Origin: a virus
Reading direction: 5' to 3' (one strand)
Virus record (IMG/VR): IMGVR_UViG_3300042558_003926
Span: 186,001 to 250,000 of that record
Length of the DNA: 64,000 nt
The notes under the pieces were generated by a model. That model saw only the letters and a list, made by a program, of their open reading frames with translations, had not been told where the DNA came from and did no database searches. Each line of letters starts with the position of its first letter. Within the stretch, counting starts at the first letter, position 1. This document shows, one piece after another, positions 17,459 through 25,171 of the stretch. The position numbers were made by a program, and so were the translations under genes.

Positions 17459-17926
17459 ATGTTGGTAGATTTATCAAAGTCAGAACAGGAAGTTCTGAAT
17501 GGAATTAGAAATTCAGAACAGTATAACAATAAGGATTTCTCGGGTAATTATTTCAGACTTTCCGGAGAGTTAGGTATGGTTGTCGGAGCAGCAAAAATTT
17601 ATATTCTGGATAACTATGGGAAGGTAAAGGACTATTCGGATCTGGGTTTAATTCTTAGATGCGCTAACCACGAAGGAACAAAATATTTCGGAAAGAAGAG
17701 GGAGAGAAGATCTAAGAAGGAGGGTTCAGGTAGCAGGGTGATATCCGAAATGATGAGGGAATTAGACAAGGAGAGAATCGAGATAAAGGAGTTCAACAAA
17801 GCTGTTTATGATTGGTCAGATGGGGATTTTTCGGTTGTTTTCAATGGGGTTTCATACAATTGGATAGATTCCATGAGCATTATAGAGATTGCTTCCTATA
17901 TTGAAGAGAGAATTAAAGGAGAATAA
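17459..17926 (+). CDS. Hypothetical protein, 155 aa
   Basis: The ATG is one base after the helicase stop. A polar, basic middle (KKRERRSKKEGSGS) and acidic surroundings suggest a nucleic-acid-associated protein, but no family is recognised. Confidence 0.65.
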   Translation: MLVDLSKSEQEVLNGIRNSEQYNNKDFSGNYFRLSGELGMVVGAAKIYILDNYGKVKDYSDLGLILRCANHEGTKYFGKKRERRSKKEGSGSRVISEMMRELDKERIEIKEFNKAVYDWSDGDFSVVFNGVSYNWIDSMSIIEIASYIEERIKGE

Positions 17927-17945
17927 CGATCTAAAAATATCATGG

Positions 17946-18464
17946 ATGGAAACACCAAAAAAGAAATACCACTCTAAAATTCACGGAGCCTCCTTATTCC
18001 CCGATCTGGTATTAGTTCACTATGGATCATCCAAATATAAGTCCGAACTATTCAGAGAGGTAAAAAACGAGAACTGGGTTAAGCCCAGAGGAGGTTTATG
18101 GACATCTCCACTAAAATCTAACTGGGGATGGAAAGATTGGTGCTTGGCAGAAAACTTTAGAACTTGCGATGAATCGGATAGCTTTAATCTTAAATTTAAA
18201 GATGAGGCCAAAATATTGGTTATAGATAGTCTGCAAGATCTGGAAATGATCCCAAAATCTAAAGTAGCATACAGTAAAAGGTTTTCTAAGGAGTATCCAG
18301 ATTTCGAGTTATTAGCAAAAGAGTGTGACGCAATATGGCTAACAGAGAGTGGACAGAGAGAAACCCATTTATCCCACCCACTATCTCTATATGGATGGGA
18401 CTGCGAAAGTGTACTTATTCTTAACCCGAATTGTTGTTATGAAGTCACATCTACTCTAATTTAA
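17946..18464 (+). CDS. Hypothetical protein with HYGS/GGLWTSP motif
   Basis: Start at the ATG at 17946 (METPKKKYH). An earlier in-frame start at 17889 would overlap the previous gene. About 172 residues. LVHYGSSKY followed by RGGLWTSP and a Trp-rich KDWCLAENF resembles the first strands of ADP-ribosyltransferase folds (H-Y-x-S, then G-x-W-x-S), but the later motifs are not clear and the call is weak. Last gene before the promoter of the RNA-repair run. Confidence 0.55.
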   Translation: METPKKKYHSKIHGASLFPDLVLVHYGSSKYKSELFREVKNENWVKPRGGLWTSPLKSNWGWKDWCLAENFRTCDESDSFNLKFKDEAKILVIDSLQDLEMIPKSKVAYSKRFSKEYPDFELLAKECDAIWLTESGQRETHLSHPLSLYGWDCESVLILNPNCCYEVTSTLI

Positions 18465-18495
18465 TTTTTTTCCCCGTACAATTATATTATCTTTG
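18465..18495 (+). promoter_or_regulatory. Early-type promoter of the RNA-repair run
   Basis: Seven T, CCCCG (G at 18476), 11 bases, TATCTTTG at 18488-18495, a full consensus box. The ATG at 18515 is 19 bases on. Confidence 0.75.
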
Positions 18496-18514
18496 TGATT
18501 GTAAAATCTAACAG

Positions 18515-19588
18515 ATGAAATACGATCTCAAAATATTAAATGATTATATCGAAAGAGGGATGCTGGAAAGGAATCCACATCCTTATCTTTCTATAGACAT
18601 TTACAACTATACAAGAGATTGTCAGTTCACCCAAAGCTGGGACGATATAACTCTGAATATGAGAGGTACAGTACTAGATCTGGAGGGTAACGTCGTAGCA
18701 AGAACTTTTCCTAAGTTCTTTAATATGGAAGAACATACGCCAGATCAAATCCCTTCGGAGCCTTTTGACGTGTTCGAGAAAATGGACGGATCATTGGGAA
18801 TTCTTTTTCATTATGACAGCGATTGGCATTTGGCAACTCGAGGTTCGTTCGTCTCTGATCAGGCAGTAAAAGGAAAGGGGATACTCTCGAAATATAAATA
18901 CCAAGATCTAGATCCCGGATGCACCTATTTATTTGAGATCATATATTCGGAAAACAGAATAGTTGTTAGCTACGATTACGAGGACCTAGTTCTTCTTGCT
19001 ATAATAGACAACCAGACTGGATACGAGTATGATATACACAACGTTCTTTTTAGAGACTTTGAGGATGCTGGCTTTAAGATAGTTAAGAAATACAATGGAA
19101 TAGATGACTATAAGGAGCTTAAAAAGATAATCCCAGATAATTCAGAGGGATTTGTTATTAAGTTCGTCTCAGGCTTTAGAATGAAGATTAAAGGGGAAGA
19201 ATATGTTAGACTCCATAGACTTATTACTAATTTCTCCAATGTTGATATATGGGAGGTACTAAAAGAAGGCAAGAATTTAGAAGATTTTCTGGACAAAGTA
19301 CCCGATGAATTCGACTCTTGGGTAAAGAGGACAATGAATTCTATTTTAACAAATTACCAGAGAATAGAATCACAGGTTGGTAAAATCTATGAGTATCACA
19401 TGTTCGGTAAATTTGGCGACAAAGAGCCAGAGACTGACAAGAAAAAATACGCTGAGTGGGTAAAGGAACGGGATCCTAAAATTCAGCCCATATTATTTAA
19501 GATGTTTGACGGCGGAGACTATTCCAAATATCTATGGAGATTAGTTAGGCCAGAATACCAAAAACCATTTTGGAATAAAGAGGATTAA
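18515..19588 (+). CDS. T4 Rnl1-type RNA ligase
   Basis: 357 residues. The nucleotidyl-transfer motif is KMDGSLG with Lys89 as the AMP-accepting lysine. It is preceded by RGTVLDLEGNVVARTFPKFFN, the stretch typical of Rnl1-like enzymes, in two pieces here. Later motifs are LFEIIYSENRIVVSYD (IIIa), EGFVIKF (IV) and RMKIKGEEYVR (V), all in order. Rnl1 enzymes reseal tRNA cut in the anticodon loop by host nucleases. It is followed at once by phosphatase and kinase genes, which supports an RNA-repair role. Confidence 0.88.
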   Translation: MKYDLKILNDYIERGMLERNPHPYLSIDIYNYTRDCQFTQSWDDITLNMRGTVLDLEGNVVARTFPKFFNMEEHTPDQIPSEPFDVFEKMDGSLGILFHYDSDWHLATRGSFVSDQAVKGKGILSKYKYQDLDPGCTYLFEIIYSENRIVVSYDYEDLVLLAIIDNQTGYEYDIHNVLFRDFEDAGFKIVKKYNGIDDYKELKKIIPDNSEGFVIKFVSGFRMKIKGEEYVRLHRLITNFSNVDIWEVLKEGKNLEDFLDKVPDEFDSWVKRTMNSILTNYQRIESQVGKIYEYHMFGKFGDKEPETDKKKYAEWVKERDPKIQPILFKMFDGGDYSKYLWRLVRPEYQKPFWNKED

Positions 19589-19589
19589 T

Positions 19590-20231
19590 ATGAAAATAAT
19601 ACTAGCAAAAAATCAAAGACTATTCTTTACCTCAGATACACACTACAATCACACTAATATATGTAGGGGTATTTCTAATTGGGACGGAAGAAGGGGAACA
19701 AGAGATTTTAATTCCCTTGATGAAATGAATGCCTCAATTATCGATGGAATAAATTCCACTGTAGGAGAGGATGACGTTTTGGTTCACTTGGGGGATTGGA
19801 GTTTCGGTGGGTTTGATTCAATATCTGAATTCCGAGAAAAAATAAATTGTAAGAACGTTATTCTTTTCCTAGGAAACCACGATCATCATATCCGACGAAA
19901 CAAAGAGGAGATCCAAAAAATATTCGCTAACGTTACAGATTATGATGTATTGGATGTTCGTGTTCCTGAGGGTAAGGAAACCAAAAAATATCAATTTGTC
20001 TGTTCACACTATCCTATAGCTAGCTGGGATGGGATGGGAAAGGGTGTACCTCATTTGCATGGACATGTACACCTTCCCCCACATCTCCGATTACATGAGG
20101 GTAAAGCGATGGATGTTGGTATGGATGGGAACAACCTAATTCCTCATTTAATGGAGGACATTTTGGAAATGCTGAGTGGCCGACCGAATAAGTATCTGGT
20201 TTTACCTAAAGATCATCACACTGAAATTTAA
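19590..20231 (+). CDS. Calcineurin-type metallophosphoesterase
   Basis: 213 residues with all metal motifs: FTSDTHYNH (D-x-H), HLGDWSFGG (GD), FLGNHDHH (GNHD), CSHYPIASW (H) and HLHGHVHLP (GHxH). The start lies one base after the ligase stop. Bacterial Pnkp uses a phosphatase of this superfamily to remove 2',3'-cyclic or 3' phosphate ends before sealing, so with neighbouring ligase and kinase genes an RNA end-healing role is a reasonable inference. General phosphoesterases of this type are also common in phages. Confidence 0.85.
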   Translation: MKIILAKNQRLFFTSDTHYNHTNICRGISNWDGRRGTRDFNSLDEMNASIIDGINSTVGEDDVLVHLGDWSFGGFDSISEFREKINCKNVILFLGNHDHHIRRNKEEIQKIFANVTDYDVLDVRVPEGKETKKYQFVCSHYPIASWDGMGKGVPHLHGHVHLPPHLRLHEGKAMDVGMDGNNLIPHLMEDILEMLSGRPNKYLVLPKDHHTEI

Positions 20232-20239
20232 AAAAAGTT

Positions 20240-20383
20240 ATGCTAGAATACAATGTTGCCGTAAGAAGGTTTTATATTTGGAGGTTAGAACTATGGTGGA
20301 TCGCTTTCGATTCACCCAGATTCTATCCAGAGGGTAGAACCCATCTAAAAGGTAATTGGTTCTGGAGAAATAGAAAAAAATAA
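20240..20383 (+). CDS. Small Trp/Arg-rich protein, 47 aa
   Basis: ATG at 20240, eight bases after the phosphatase stop, ending six bases before the kinase start. The product is unusually rich in aromatic residues and arginine (FYIWRLELWWIAFDSPRF). It fills the only gap in the repair run. Function unknown. Confidence 0.55.
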   Translation: MLEYNVAVRRFYIWRLELWWIAFDSPRFYPEGRTHLKGNWFWRNRKK

Positions 20384-20389
20384 AAAATA

Positions 20390-20842
20390 ATGGAAAAGAC
20401 AAATTCTAGAAACGAGAACTCTGACGTTCTAAAGCCTACCCTCTTTATAGTGAGAGGTATACCAGGCTCTGGTAAATCTACATTTGCGAATCACATCTGG
20501 AACGAATATGCAATCTGCGAGGCAGATAAGTTCTTCTATGACAAAGAGGGAAACTACAACTTCGATGTCTCTAGATTAAGAGAAGCCCACGAATGGTGCA
20601 GAAAAGAAGTAGAGACTAGAATGCAGGACAATAAGGTCAATCCTCAGTTTTATCCGGAGATAGTAGTCTCCAATACATCCACTCAGGAGTGGGAGATGAA
20701 AGCATACTTTGATCTTGCCGAGAGATACGGGTATCGCGTGGTTTCCCTAATAGTTGAGAACAGACATGGTGCTAAAAACACCCACAATGTTCCTGATGAG
20801 GTATTGGATAACATGAGAAGTAGATTTGAGATTAAGCTATAA
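20390..20842 (+). CDS. P-loop kinase, polynucleotide-kinase-like
   Basis: 150 residues with Walker A GIPGSGKST at 23-31, then EADKFFYDKEGNYNFD and VSNTSTQEWEM. This is the AAA_33 / polynucleotide-kinase-like layout, in which a lid region and Arg-rich helices follow (EVETRMQDN, NMRSRFEIKL). It would phosphorylate 5'-OH RNA or DNA ends, or another small substrate. In context it completes a ligase-phosphatase-kinase set corresponding to the three domains of bacterial Pnkp. Confidence 0.8.
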   Translation: MEKTNSRNENSDVLKPTLFIVRGIPGSGKSTFANHIWNEYAICEADKFFYDKEGNYNFDVSRLREAHEWCRKEVETRMQDNKVNPQFYPEIVVSNTSTQEWEMKAYFDLAERYGYRVVSLIVENRHGAKNTHNVPDEVLDNMRSRFEIKL

Positions 20843-20900
20843 GAATAAAGAGGGTAAGATACCAGTATAAAAAGTAAAAATAAAAAGGGAAAGAAAGAAT

Positions 20901-21299
20901 ATGAGCGAACTCAGGATAAAAAAGCAAACAGTAAAGTACAGCGATTTCAAAATTAATTTCATAAAAATACAAAATAAGAAAGATATAGAGAGAAAGATAT
21001 CCAGATCACTGGAGGATGTATCATTTTTGATAACCTCTCTACTTTTCGAAATGCCCACAAAAAATACACTTCAGAAGCTGGCTAAAAGAATGGAACCATT
21101 GTTTTTACCGGACGATAAGAAATACAAAATAGAGCTAGTGGTTTCGGATGATAGCAGTAAGGGTCTTCCTGCATATTGGACTAATCTTGGATTCGAGGCC
21201 TATGTAAAGGACATAGAAAATAGAAACAGATTCGAGTTTCTGGACTATATTATAATGAAGGAGAAAGTCTCCGAAGTTGAAAACTGGATAAAGTTATAA
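20901..21299 (+). CDS. Hypothetical protein, 132 aa
   Basis: A basic N-terminus (MSELRIKKQTVKYSDF) and a mixed alpha/beta body. No motif recognised. It stands between the kinase and the cREC gene, one base before the latter, so it is probably part of the same unit. Confidence 0.65.
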   Translation: MSELRIKKQTVKYSDFKINFIKIQNKKDIERKISRSLEDVSFLITSLLFEMPTKNTLQKLAKRMEPLFLPDDKKYKIELVVSDDSSKGLPAYWTNLGFEAYVKDIENRNRFEFLDYIIMKEKVSEVENWIKL

Positions 21300-21300
21300 A

Positions 21301-21708
21301 ATGTACAATCTTTTTTTAGATGACTTCAGACACCCCTACGACTGCGTAGCATACATGGTGGATCCAATTAAATACGCAAAGTGGAACTGGGTAATCGTAA
21401 GAAGTCATGACGAGTTCGTGAAAAAAATCGAGGAGGATGGTTTACCCATTTTAATCTCGTTTGATCATGATCTAGCGGACGAACATTATGACAATTCAAT
21501 GTACCAAGGGGTGGATGAATATAATAAGAAGTACGATCATTTTAAAGAAAAAACGGGTCTAGATTGTGCTAAGTGGTTGACTGAACACTGCATGGACACC
21601 AACCAGAAACTTCCCGAGTTTGAGATCCACTCAATGAATCCAGCTGGTGGGGAGAATATAAGATCGCTGCTGATGAGTTTTAAGAAATTTCAGAATAGCG
21701 AAATTTAG
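21301..21708 (+). CDS. cREC (cyclic-phosphate-processing receiver-domain) protein
   Basis: 135 residues matching the cREC family: LFLDDFRHP near the start, VRSHDEFV, ISFDHDLADE, TGLDCAKWL, then HSMNPAGGENI at the end. The family, described from computational work on RNA-repair and stress systems, has a receiver-like fold with an altered active site predicted to process 2',3'-cyclic phosphate ends. Its place at the end of the ligase-phosphatase-kinase run fits that well. Confidence 0.85.
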   Translation: MYNLFLDDFRHPYDCVAYMVDPIKYAKWNWVIVRSHDEFVKKIEEDGLPILISFDHDLADEHYDNSMYQGVDEYNKKYDHFKEKTGLDCAKWLTEHCMDTNQKLPEFEIHSMNPAGGENIRSLLMSFKKFQNSEI

Positions 21709-21729
21709 TAATTTTAAAAAATCAAACTT

Positions 21730-21858
21730 ATGTCGGAATTAATCGAAATATCAAATTATCTGCTACTGAATTATTGGTGGATAATCGTACCTTCAGCTTT
21801 CGTATTTGGATGTGCTGCTGCATATCTAGAATGTAAAATAACAAATAACTGTAAATAA
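21730..21858 (+). CDS. Small membrane protein, 42 aa
   Basis: ATG at 21730. One hydrophobic helix (YWWIIVPSAFVFGCAAAYL) with a short polar N-terminus and CKITNNCK tail. It ends three bases before the ClpP start. Function unknown. Confidence 0.5.
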   Translation: MSELIEISNYLLLNYWWIIVPSAFVFGCAAAYLECKITNNCK

Positions 21859-21861
21859 AAA

Positions 21862-22533
21862 ATGGACGTCAATAAAGAATTTGAGAAATATTCTCTCAGC
21901 GAAGGTATAAGTTCTCTTAGCCTTGATTATTATAAAAAACAAATTGAGTCATCAATGACCCCGATGATTCTGGAGGAAAGAGAATTAAGAGTTACCCAGA
22001 TGACGGTCTTCGATCGATTAATGATGGATAGGATCCTCTGGGTTGCAGGCCCCGTCAACGATAGAATGTCTACAGTTGTTCAAGCTCAATTGATGTTCTT
22101 ATCTTCTTTCGATGCCAAGAAAGACATTACGATGCACATAGACTCACCCGGAGGATCGGTGAAGTCCGGATTAAGTATAGTTGATGTTATGCAATACATA
22201 AAACCGGACATCATCACAGTTAACACCGGTATGGCAGCTTCAATGGGATCTGTACTTTTAGGTGCGGGGACAAAGGGTAAAAGATCTTCACTTAGATTTA
22301 GTAAGGTGATGCTTCATCAATCCAGCGGCGGATTCAGAGGAAACATTCAGGATGCAGAGGTTGACTGGAAAGAATGGAAAGAGGTGAATCAGATTCTATT
22401 TGATCTTCTTGGAGAATTTTGCGATAAGGATCCTGAGGTAGTTAAGAACGATGCAACCAGAGATTTCTGGCTAAGCTCGGCCGAAGCAGTAGAATATGGA
22501 ATTATAGACGAGGTGATTAAGTCACAGAAATAG
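21862..22533 (+). CDS. clpP: ClpP-family serine protease
   Basis: 223 residues with the catalytic triad at family spacing: Ser127 in GMAASMGS, His152 in MLHQSSGG (25 on), Asp201 in TRDFWLS (49 on). The region MHIDSPGGSV forms the oxyanion strand. The N-terminus is longer than in bacterial ClpP, and no ATPase partner is encoded nearby, so it may borrow host ClpX/ClpA or act alone on small substrates. A prohead protease role is also possible in phages that use ClpP-fold enzymes for maturation; the sequence does not decide. Confidence 0.88.
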   Translation: MDVNKEFEKYSLSEGISSLSLDYYKKQIESSMTPMILEERELRVTQMTVFDRLMMDRILWVAGPVNDRMSTVVQAQLMFLSSFDAKKDITMHIDSPGGSVKSGLSIVDVMQYIKPDIITVNTGMAASMGSVLLGAGTKGKRSSLRFSKVMLHQSSGGFRGNIQDAEVDWKEWKEVNQILFDLLGEFCDKDPEVVKNDATRDFWLSSAEAVEYGIIDEVIKSQK

Positions 22534-22550
22534 TTAATTTCTCTTTGTTA

Positions 22551-22594
22551 TAGCAACTCTAAACGATAAATATCGTGTATAAAAACAGTTGCTA
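22551..22594 (+). repeat. Nested inverted repeat abutting a start codon
   Basis: TAGCAACT (22551-22558) pairs with AGTTGCTA (22587-22594). Inside it, ACGATA (22563-22568) pairs with TATCGT (22571-22576). The outer stem ends at the base before the ATG at 22595. Confidence 0.6.
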
Positions 22595-22777
22595 ATGGAA
22601 AGGGATAGAGATCCGGTCGGTATTTTTGTAGTTTCACTACTAGTTTCATTGCTTTATATTTTCGGAACGGTTAGCAAAAAAGAGAAAGATGCTATGAACT
22701 TAAAAAATGATAGCATCAGGAAAGAAAATAAGCGTAAAGAAAAATATATACAGCATGAAGAATATACTAGACTTTAA
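22595..22777 (+). CDS. Small membrane protein, 60 aa
   Basis: ATG at 22595; an in-frame TTG six bases earlier is less likely. A hydrophobic helix (VGIFVVSLLVSLLYIFGTV) follows a charged N-terminus, then a basic helical tail (KKEKDAMNLKNDSIRKENKRK). The size and layout recall Rz-type or holin-accessory proteins. It overlaps the start of the SleB-like hydrolase gene, which supports a lysis link, but this is inference. Confidence 0.55.
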   Translation: MERDRDPVGIFVVSLLVSLLYIFGTVSKKEKDAMNLKNDSIRKENKRKEKYIQHEEYTRL

Positions 22778-23441
22778 TCAGTTCAGTGAGATCAACGAGG
22801 CATATAAGCCATCCAGTGGGATGGATTATGTGAAGAATATGATAAAAGGTGGTGTAAAATCAGCAGCAGATTTTCTTAAAAAACCTAAGGTTGTCAAAAA
22901 AACCCCCATCGATAATTCGGAATATTGGACTCTAATAACTATAATGGCATGTGAGAATTTCTCAGATCAAAAACAAGGTATGTCCGATACAGCCCAATCA
23001 ATCTACAATAGATTAGCAGTTCCAAATAAACCTTACGGAAAAACGATTAAGGAGATAATTCTTGCTAAGGGACAATATGAGCCGGTTAGTGTAGGTAAAA
23101 AAAGAGGAGCAGATTGGAATAACATAAACTCAAAAGAGAAGGCTATAACGGTATACATGAAAACCAAAAAGCTAGACAGAAATAAAGCCACCGCTGCCAT
23201 TAATAACGCTATATTGGCTCAAAAAGATCCAAAATTGGCTAAGGAAGCTGGAAAGCACGTTCAATCCAGAACGGAGTTCTTAGCTGATAAACCAAAAAGC
23301 GGAGGAGCAGCTAAACCAGTAGAGAGACAAAGTCCTAAGACTAACAATGCCTTTTTCTGGAACTATGCAGGAAAAACTAGATTCTATTCTAAGAATGATT
23401 TAGCTCCTAAGCCTAAACCAGGAAACGTTAACGTAGCTTAA
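22755..23441 (+). CDS. Tagged SleB-like cell-wall hydrolase
   Basis: Start taken at the ATG at 22755 because it gives MKNILDFNQFSEINEA, an exact fit to the shared tag. About 228 residues. The middle has the Hydrolase_2 / SleB pattern: TIMACENFSDQKQGMSDTAQ with the catalytic Glu, then YNRLAVPNKPYG, then ILAKGQYEPV. SleB-type enzymes are lytic transglycosylases or amidases that open peptidoglycan. A tagged, virion-carried hydrolase would help DNA entry. It converges with the next gene with a four-base overlap. Confidence 0.75.
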   Translation: MKNILDFNQFSEINEAYKPSSGMDYVKNMIKGGVKSAADFLKKPKVVKKTPIDNSEYWTLITIMACENFSDQKQGMSDTAQSIYNRLAVPNKPYGKTIKEIILAKGQYEPVSVGKKRGADWNNINSKEKAITVYMKTKKLDRNKATAAINNAILAQKDPKLAKEAGKHVQSRTEFLADKPKSGGAAKPVERQSPKTNNAFFWNYAGKTRFYSKNDLAPKPKPGNVNVA

Positions 23442-24016
23442 TCCTTTTTATCTTTCATGTTTTTTCTAGCTCTTTTATAAAGAGCCTTATCTGACATTTC
23501 AGTAGTTCTCCCGCCGGTTACAAATGAGTTCACTCGTGCAAATGCCCACTGTTGTGGGGTAGTTCCTGGAACATGTCCAGTTTTCCAAGCTGCATACCCT
23601 CTGCTCCAGACTTGTTTCAATATACCGAGCGGGAATCCAGTCTTATCAGATTTTTTCTTCAAAGCTTTATAGACTGGTGAATTCTTACCCATTTTTTCAT
23701 TTAGAATCTCTTCGGTTAAAGAATCATCCTCCAAAACTATCTCCTCAAATACATTATCTGGAATATTAGAAAAATCTTCATATGATAATACCATACCTTC
23801 CGTATCATCGTCTTCCTCGAACATCTCCTTATACTTCTTGGTGTATTTACTAGGTTTAGTTTCTACTGGTTTACCCTTACCTGCCTTTCTACTTTTATAA
23901 TCAGCATCCCAAGGACCATAAGCTGAAGAATCATTATCCGATTTATCCGCATGTTTCTTGATTTCCCTCTTCATAACTTCGGGATTAGTTTTTAAGTATT
24001 TCTTTGGAAGTTTCAT
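23438..24016 (-). CDS. DUF5824-like protein
   Basis: 192 residues. The C-half matches the DUF5824 pattern: KTGFPLGILKQVWSRGYAAWKTGHVPG, then TPQQWAFARVNSFVTGG (given here in pieces). The N-half is charged and disordered, with an EEDDDTEG acidic stretch. DUF5824 proteins are common in large phages and are probably virion-associated; function unknown. It ends two bases before the GDPD gene on the same strand. Confidence 0.75.
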   Translation of the reverse strand: MKLPKKYLKTNPEVMKREIKKHADKSDNDSSAYGPWDADYKSRKAGKGKPVETKPSKYTKKYKEMFEEDDDTEGMVLSYEDFSNIPDNVFEEIVLEDDSLTEEILNEKMGKNSPVYKALKKKSDKTGFPLGILKQVWSRGYAAWKTGHVPGTTPQQWAFARVNSFVTGGRTTEMSDKALYKRARKNMKDKKD

Positions 24017-24017
24017 A

Positions 24018-25106
24018 TTATTTAAGATATCCTTTTAGTTGACTTGGTCGATTAGTCATGATTAGACTAGGTTTTATGTTTTTAACTATTTTTTCCCATG
24101 CTGTCTTAGAATCTCCTCTGTAAGAAGCACCGTTTGTATTTTTGGTTCCTCCTACCGCAACTACCATGGGATAAACACCCTTAGTTCTCAGAGAATCCGA
24201 CATATATCCATTAAGTATATAGGAGTCAGAGTCACTGAACTGATATTCGAAAAACCCCGGGGTTGTTTTTGATACTATATCATCAGCCGAGATCTTAGAT
24301 TTTATTTTCCCCACATTAGTGGTGGGGAGAATGGGCATCCATTTGATACCCATTGTCTTAACTATGGATGGAGGATAGTATGATTGACCCTTTGCTACTA
24401 TTTGATTTTCTATCCCTCTAAGCATTCCAATTTTATTGATCACTGACAATTCTTTAGCGTCGCATTTATCTAATTGTAGCATTGTTTTGGATGAGTATTT
24501 TTTTATAAGATTCACAACATCCTGAAGGGAACATATTTTCTGGGATGGGTCGGAATTATAAGAAATCACTTTAACCTGGCTCCAATTCAGATTCTGTATC
24601 TTTCCTTTACCATTAGTTTTAGAATCAAGACGGGAGTCATGGAAAAGAACAGGAACACCATCGGCTGTTATTTGTATATCTATTTCTATCATGTCTATCT
24701 TGGCCTTGATATTCTCCTCGATGTTCTTTAGACAATTCTCTGCCTTGGATGCACCGGGACCATCCCATTTACCAGCATGTGAGCAGATCATAGTTGATGT
24801 GTTCGTGGAAGGAATAAAGTCCTGTTTATTACCTGGTGTTAAATTAGTAGCCGTATTTGTAGGTGTATTTGTAGGTGTGTTGGAATAAGTTGTTTGCTGG
24901 GCTACTTTTTTTCTAGCCTGTGGATGTCTAGAATCAAGAATGTCCGTTGCCGTCTGGTTACCTGATAAGGACTTCCAGTCCTTTATATCTTTACCCTTGG
25001 TCATCCATACGTTATTAATCACTTTGTATTGATACGGATCTCCTGGGGTTTTATAGATCTTCTCAGATTCTAAAATAAACTCGTTAAATTCTAAGATTAT
25101 TCTCAT
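24018..25106 (-). CDS. Tagged glycerophosphodiester phosphodiesterase (GDPD-like)
   Basis: 362 residues. The N-terminus MRIILEFNEFILESE is a clear tag. A Thr/Asn-rich linker (about 80-100) leads to a GDPD TIM-barrel domain: ICSHAGKWDGPG with the first catalytic His, then AENCLKNI, IEIDIQITADGVPVLFHDSRLD (Glu, Asp, His; pieces), then MLQLDKCD. GDPD enzymes split glycerophosphodiesters, including teichoic-acid or lipid-derived ones. Packaged in a virion it might modify the host envelope during entry; this is inference. Confidence 0.8.
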   Translation of the reverse strand: MRIILEFNEFILESEKIYKTPGDPYQYKVINNVWMTKGKDIKDWKSLSGNQTATDILDSRHPQARKKVAQQTTYSNTPTNTPTNTATNLTPGNKQDFIPSTNTSTMICSHAGKWDGPGASKAENCLKNIEENIKAKIDMIEIDIQITADGVPVLFHDSRLDSKTNGKGKIQNLNWSQVKVISYNSDPSQKICSLQDVVNLIKKYSSKTMLQLDKCDAKELSVINKIGMLRGIENQIVAKGQSYYPPSIVKTMGIKWMPILPTTNVGKIKSKISADDIVSKTTPGFFEYQFSDSDSYILNGYMSDSLRTKGVYPMVVAVGGTKNTNGASYRGDSKTAWEKIVKNIKPSLIMTNRPSQLKGYLK

Positions 25107-25110
25107 AGTT

Positions 25111-25118
25111 TATATATC
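25111..25118 (-). promoter_or_regulatory. Late-type box GATATATA, four bases from ATG
   Basis: The minus strand reads GATATATA, four bases, ATG (25106). The close spacing would give an almost leaderless transcript if this is a promoter. Confidence 0.5.
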
Positions 25119-25121
25119 CTT

Positions 25122-25155
25122 AATTTTTTATTACCGTCTTCCTGGATTACTTTTA
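25122..25155 (+). promoter_or_regulatory. Early-type promoter
   Basis: T-tract, ACCG (G at 25136), 11 bases, TACTTTTA at 25148-25155; ATG 16 bases on. The -7 box is one base off consensus. Confidence 0.5.
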
Positions 25156-25171
25156 TGAAAAAAAAAACGAT

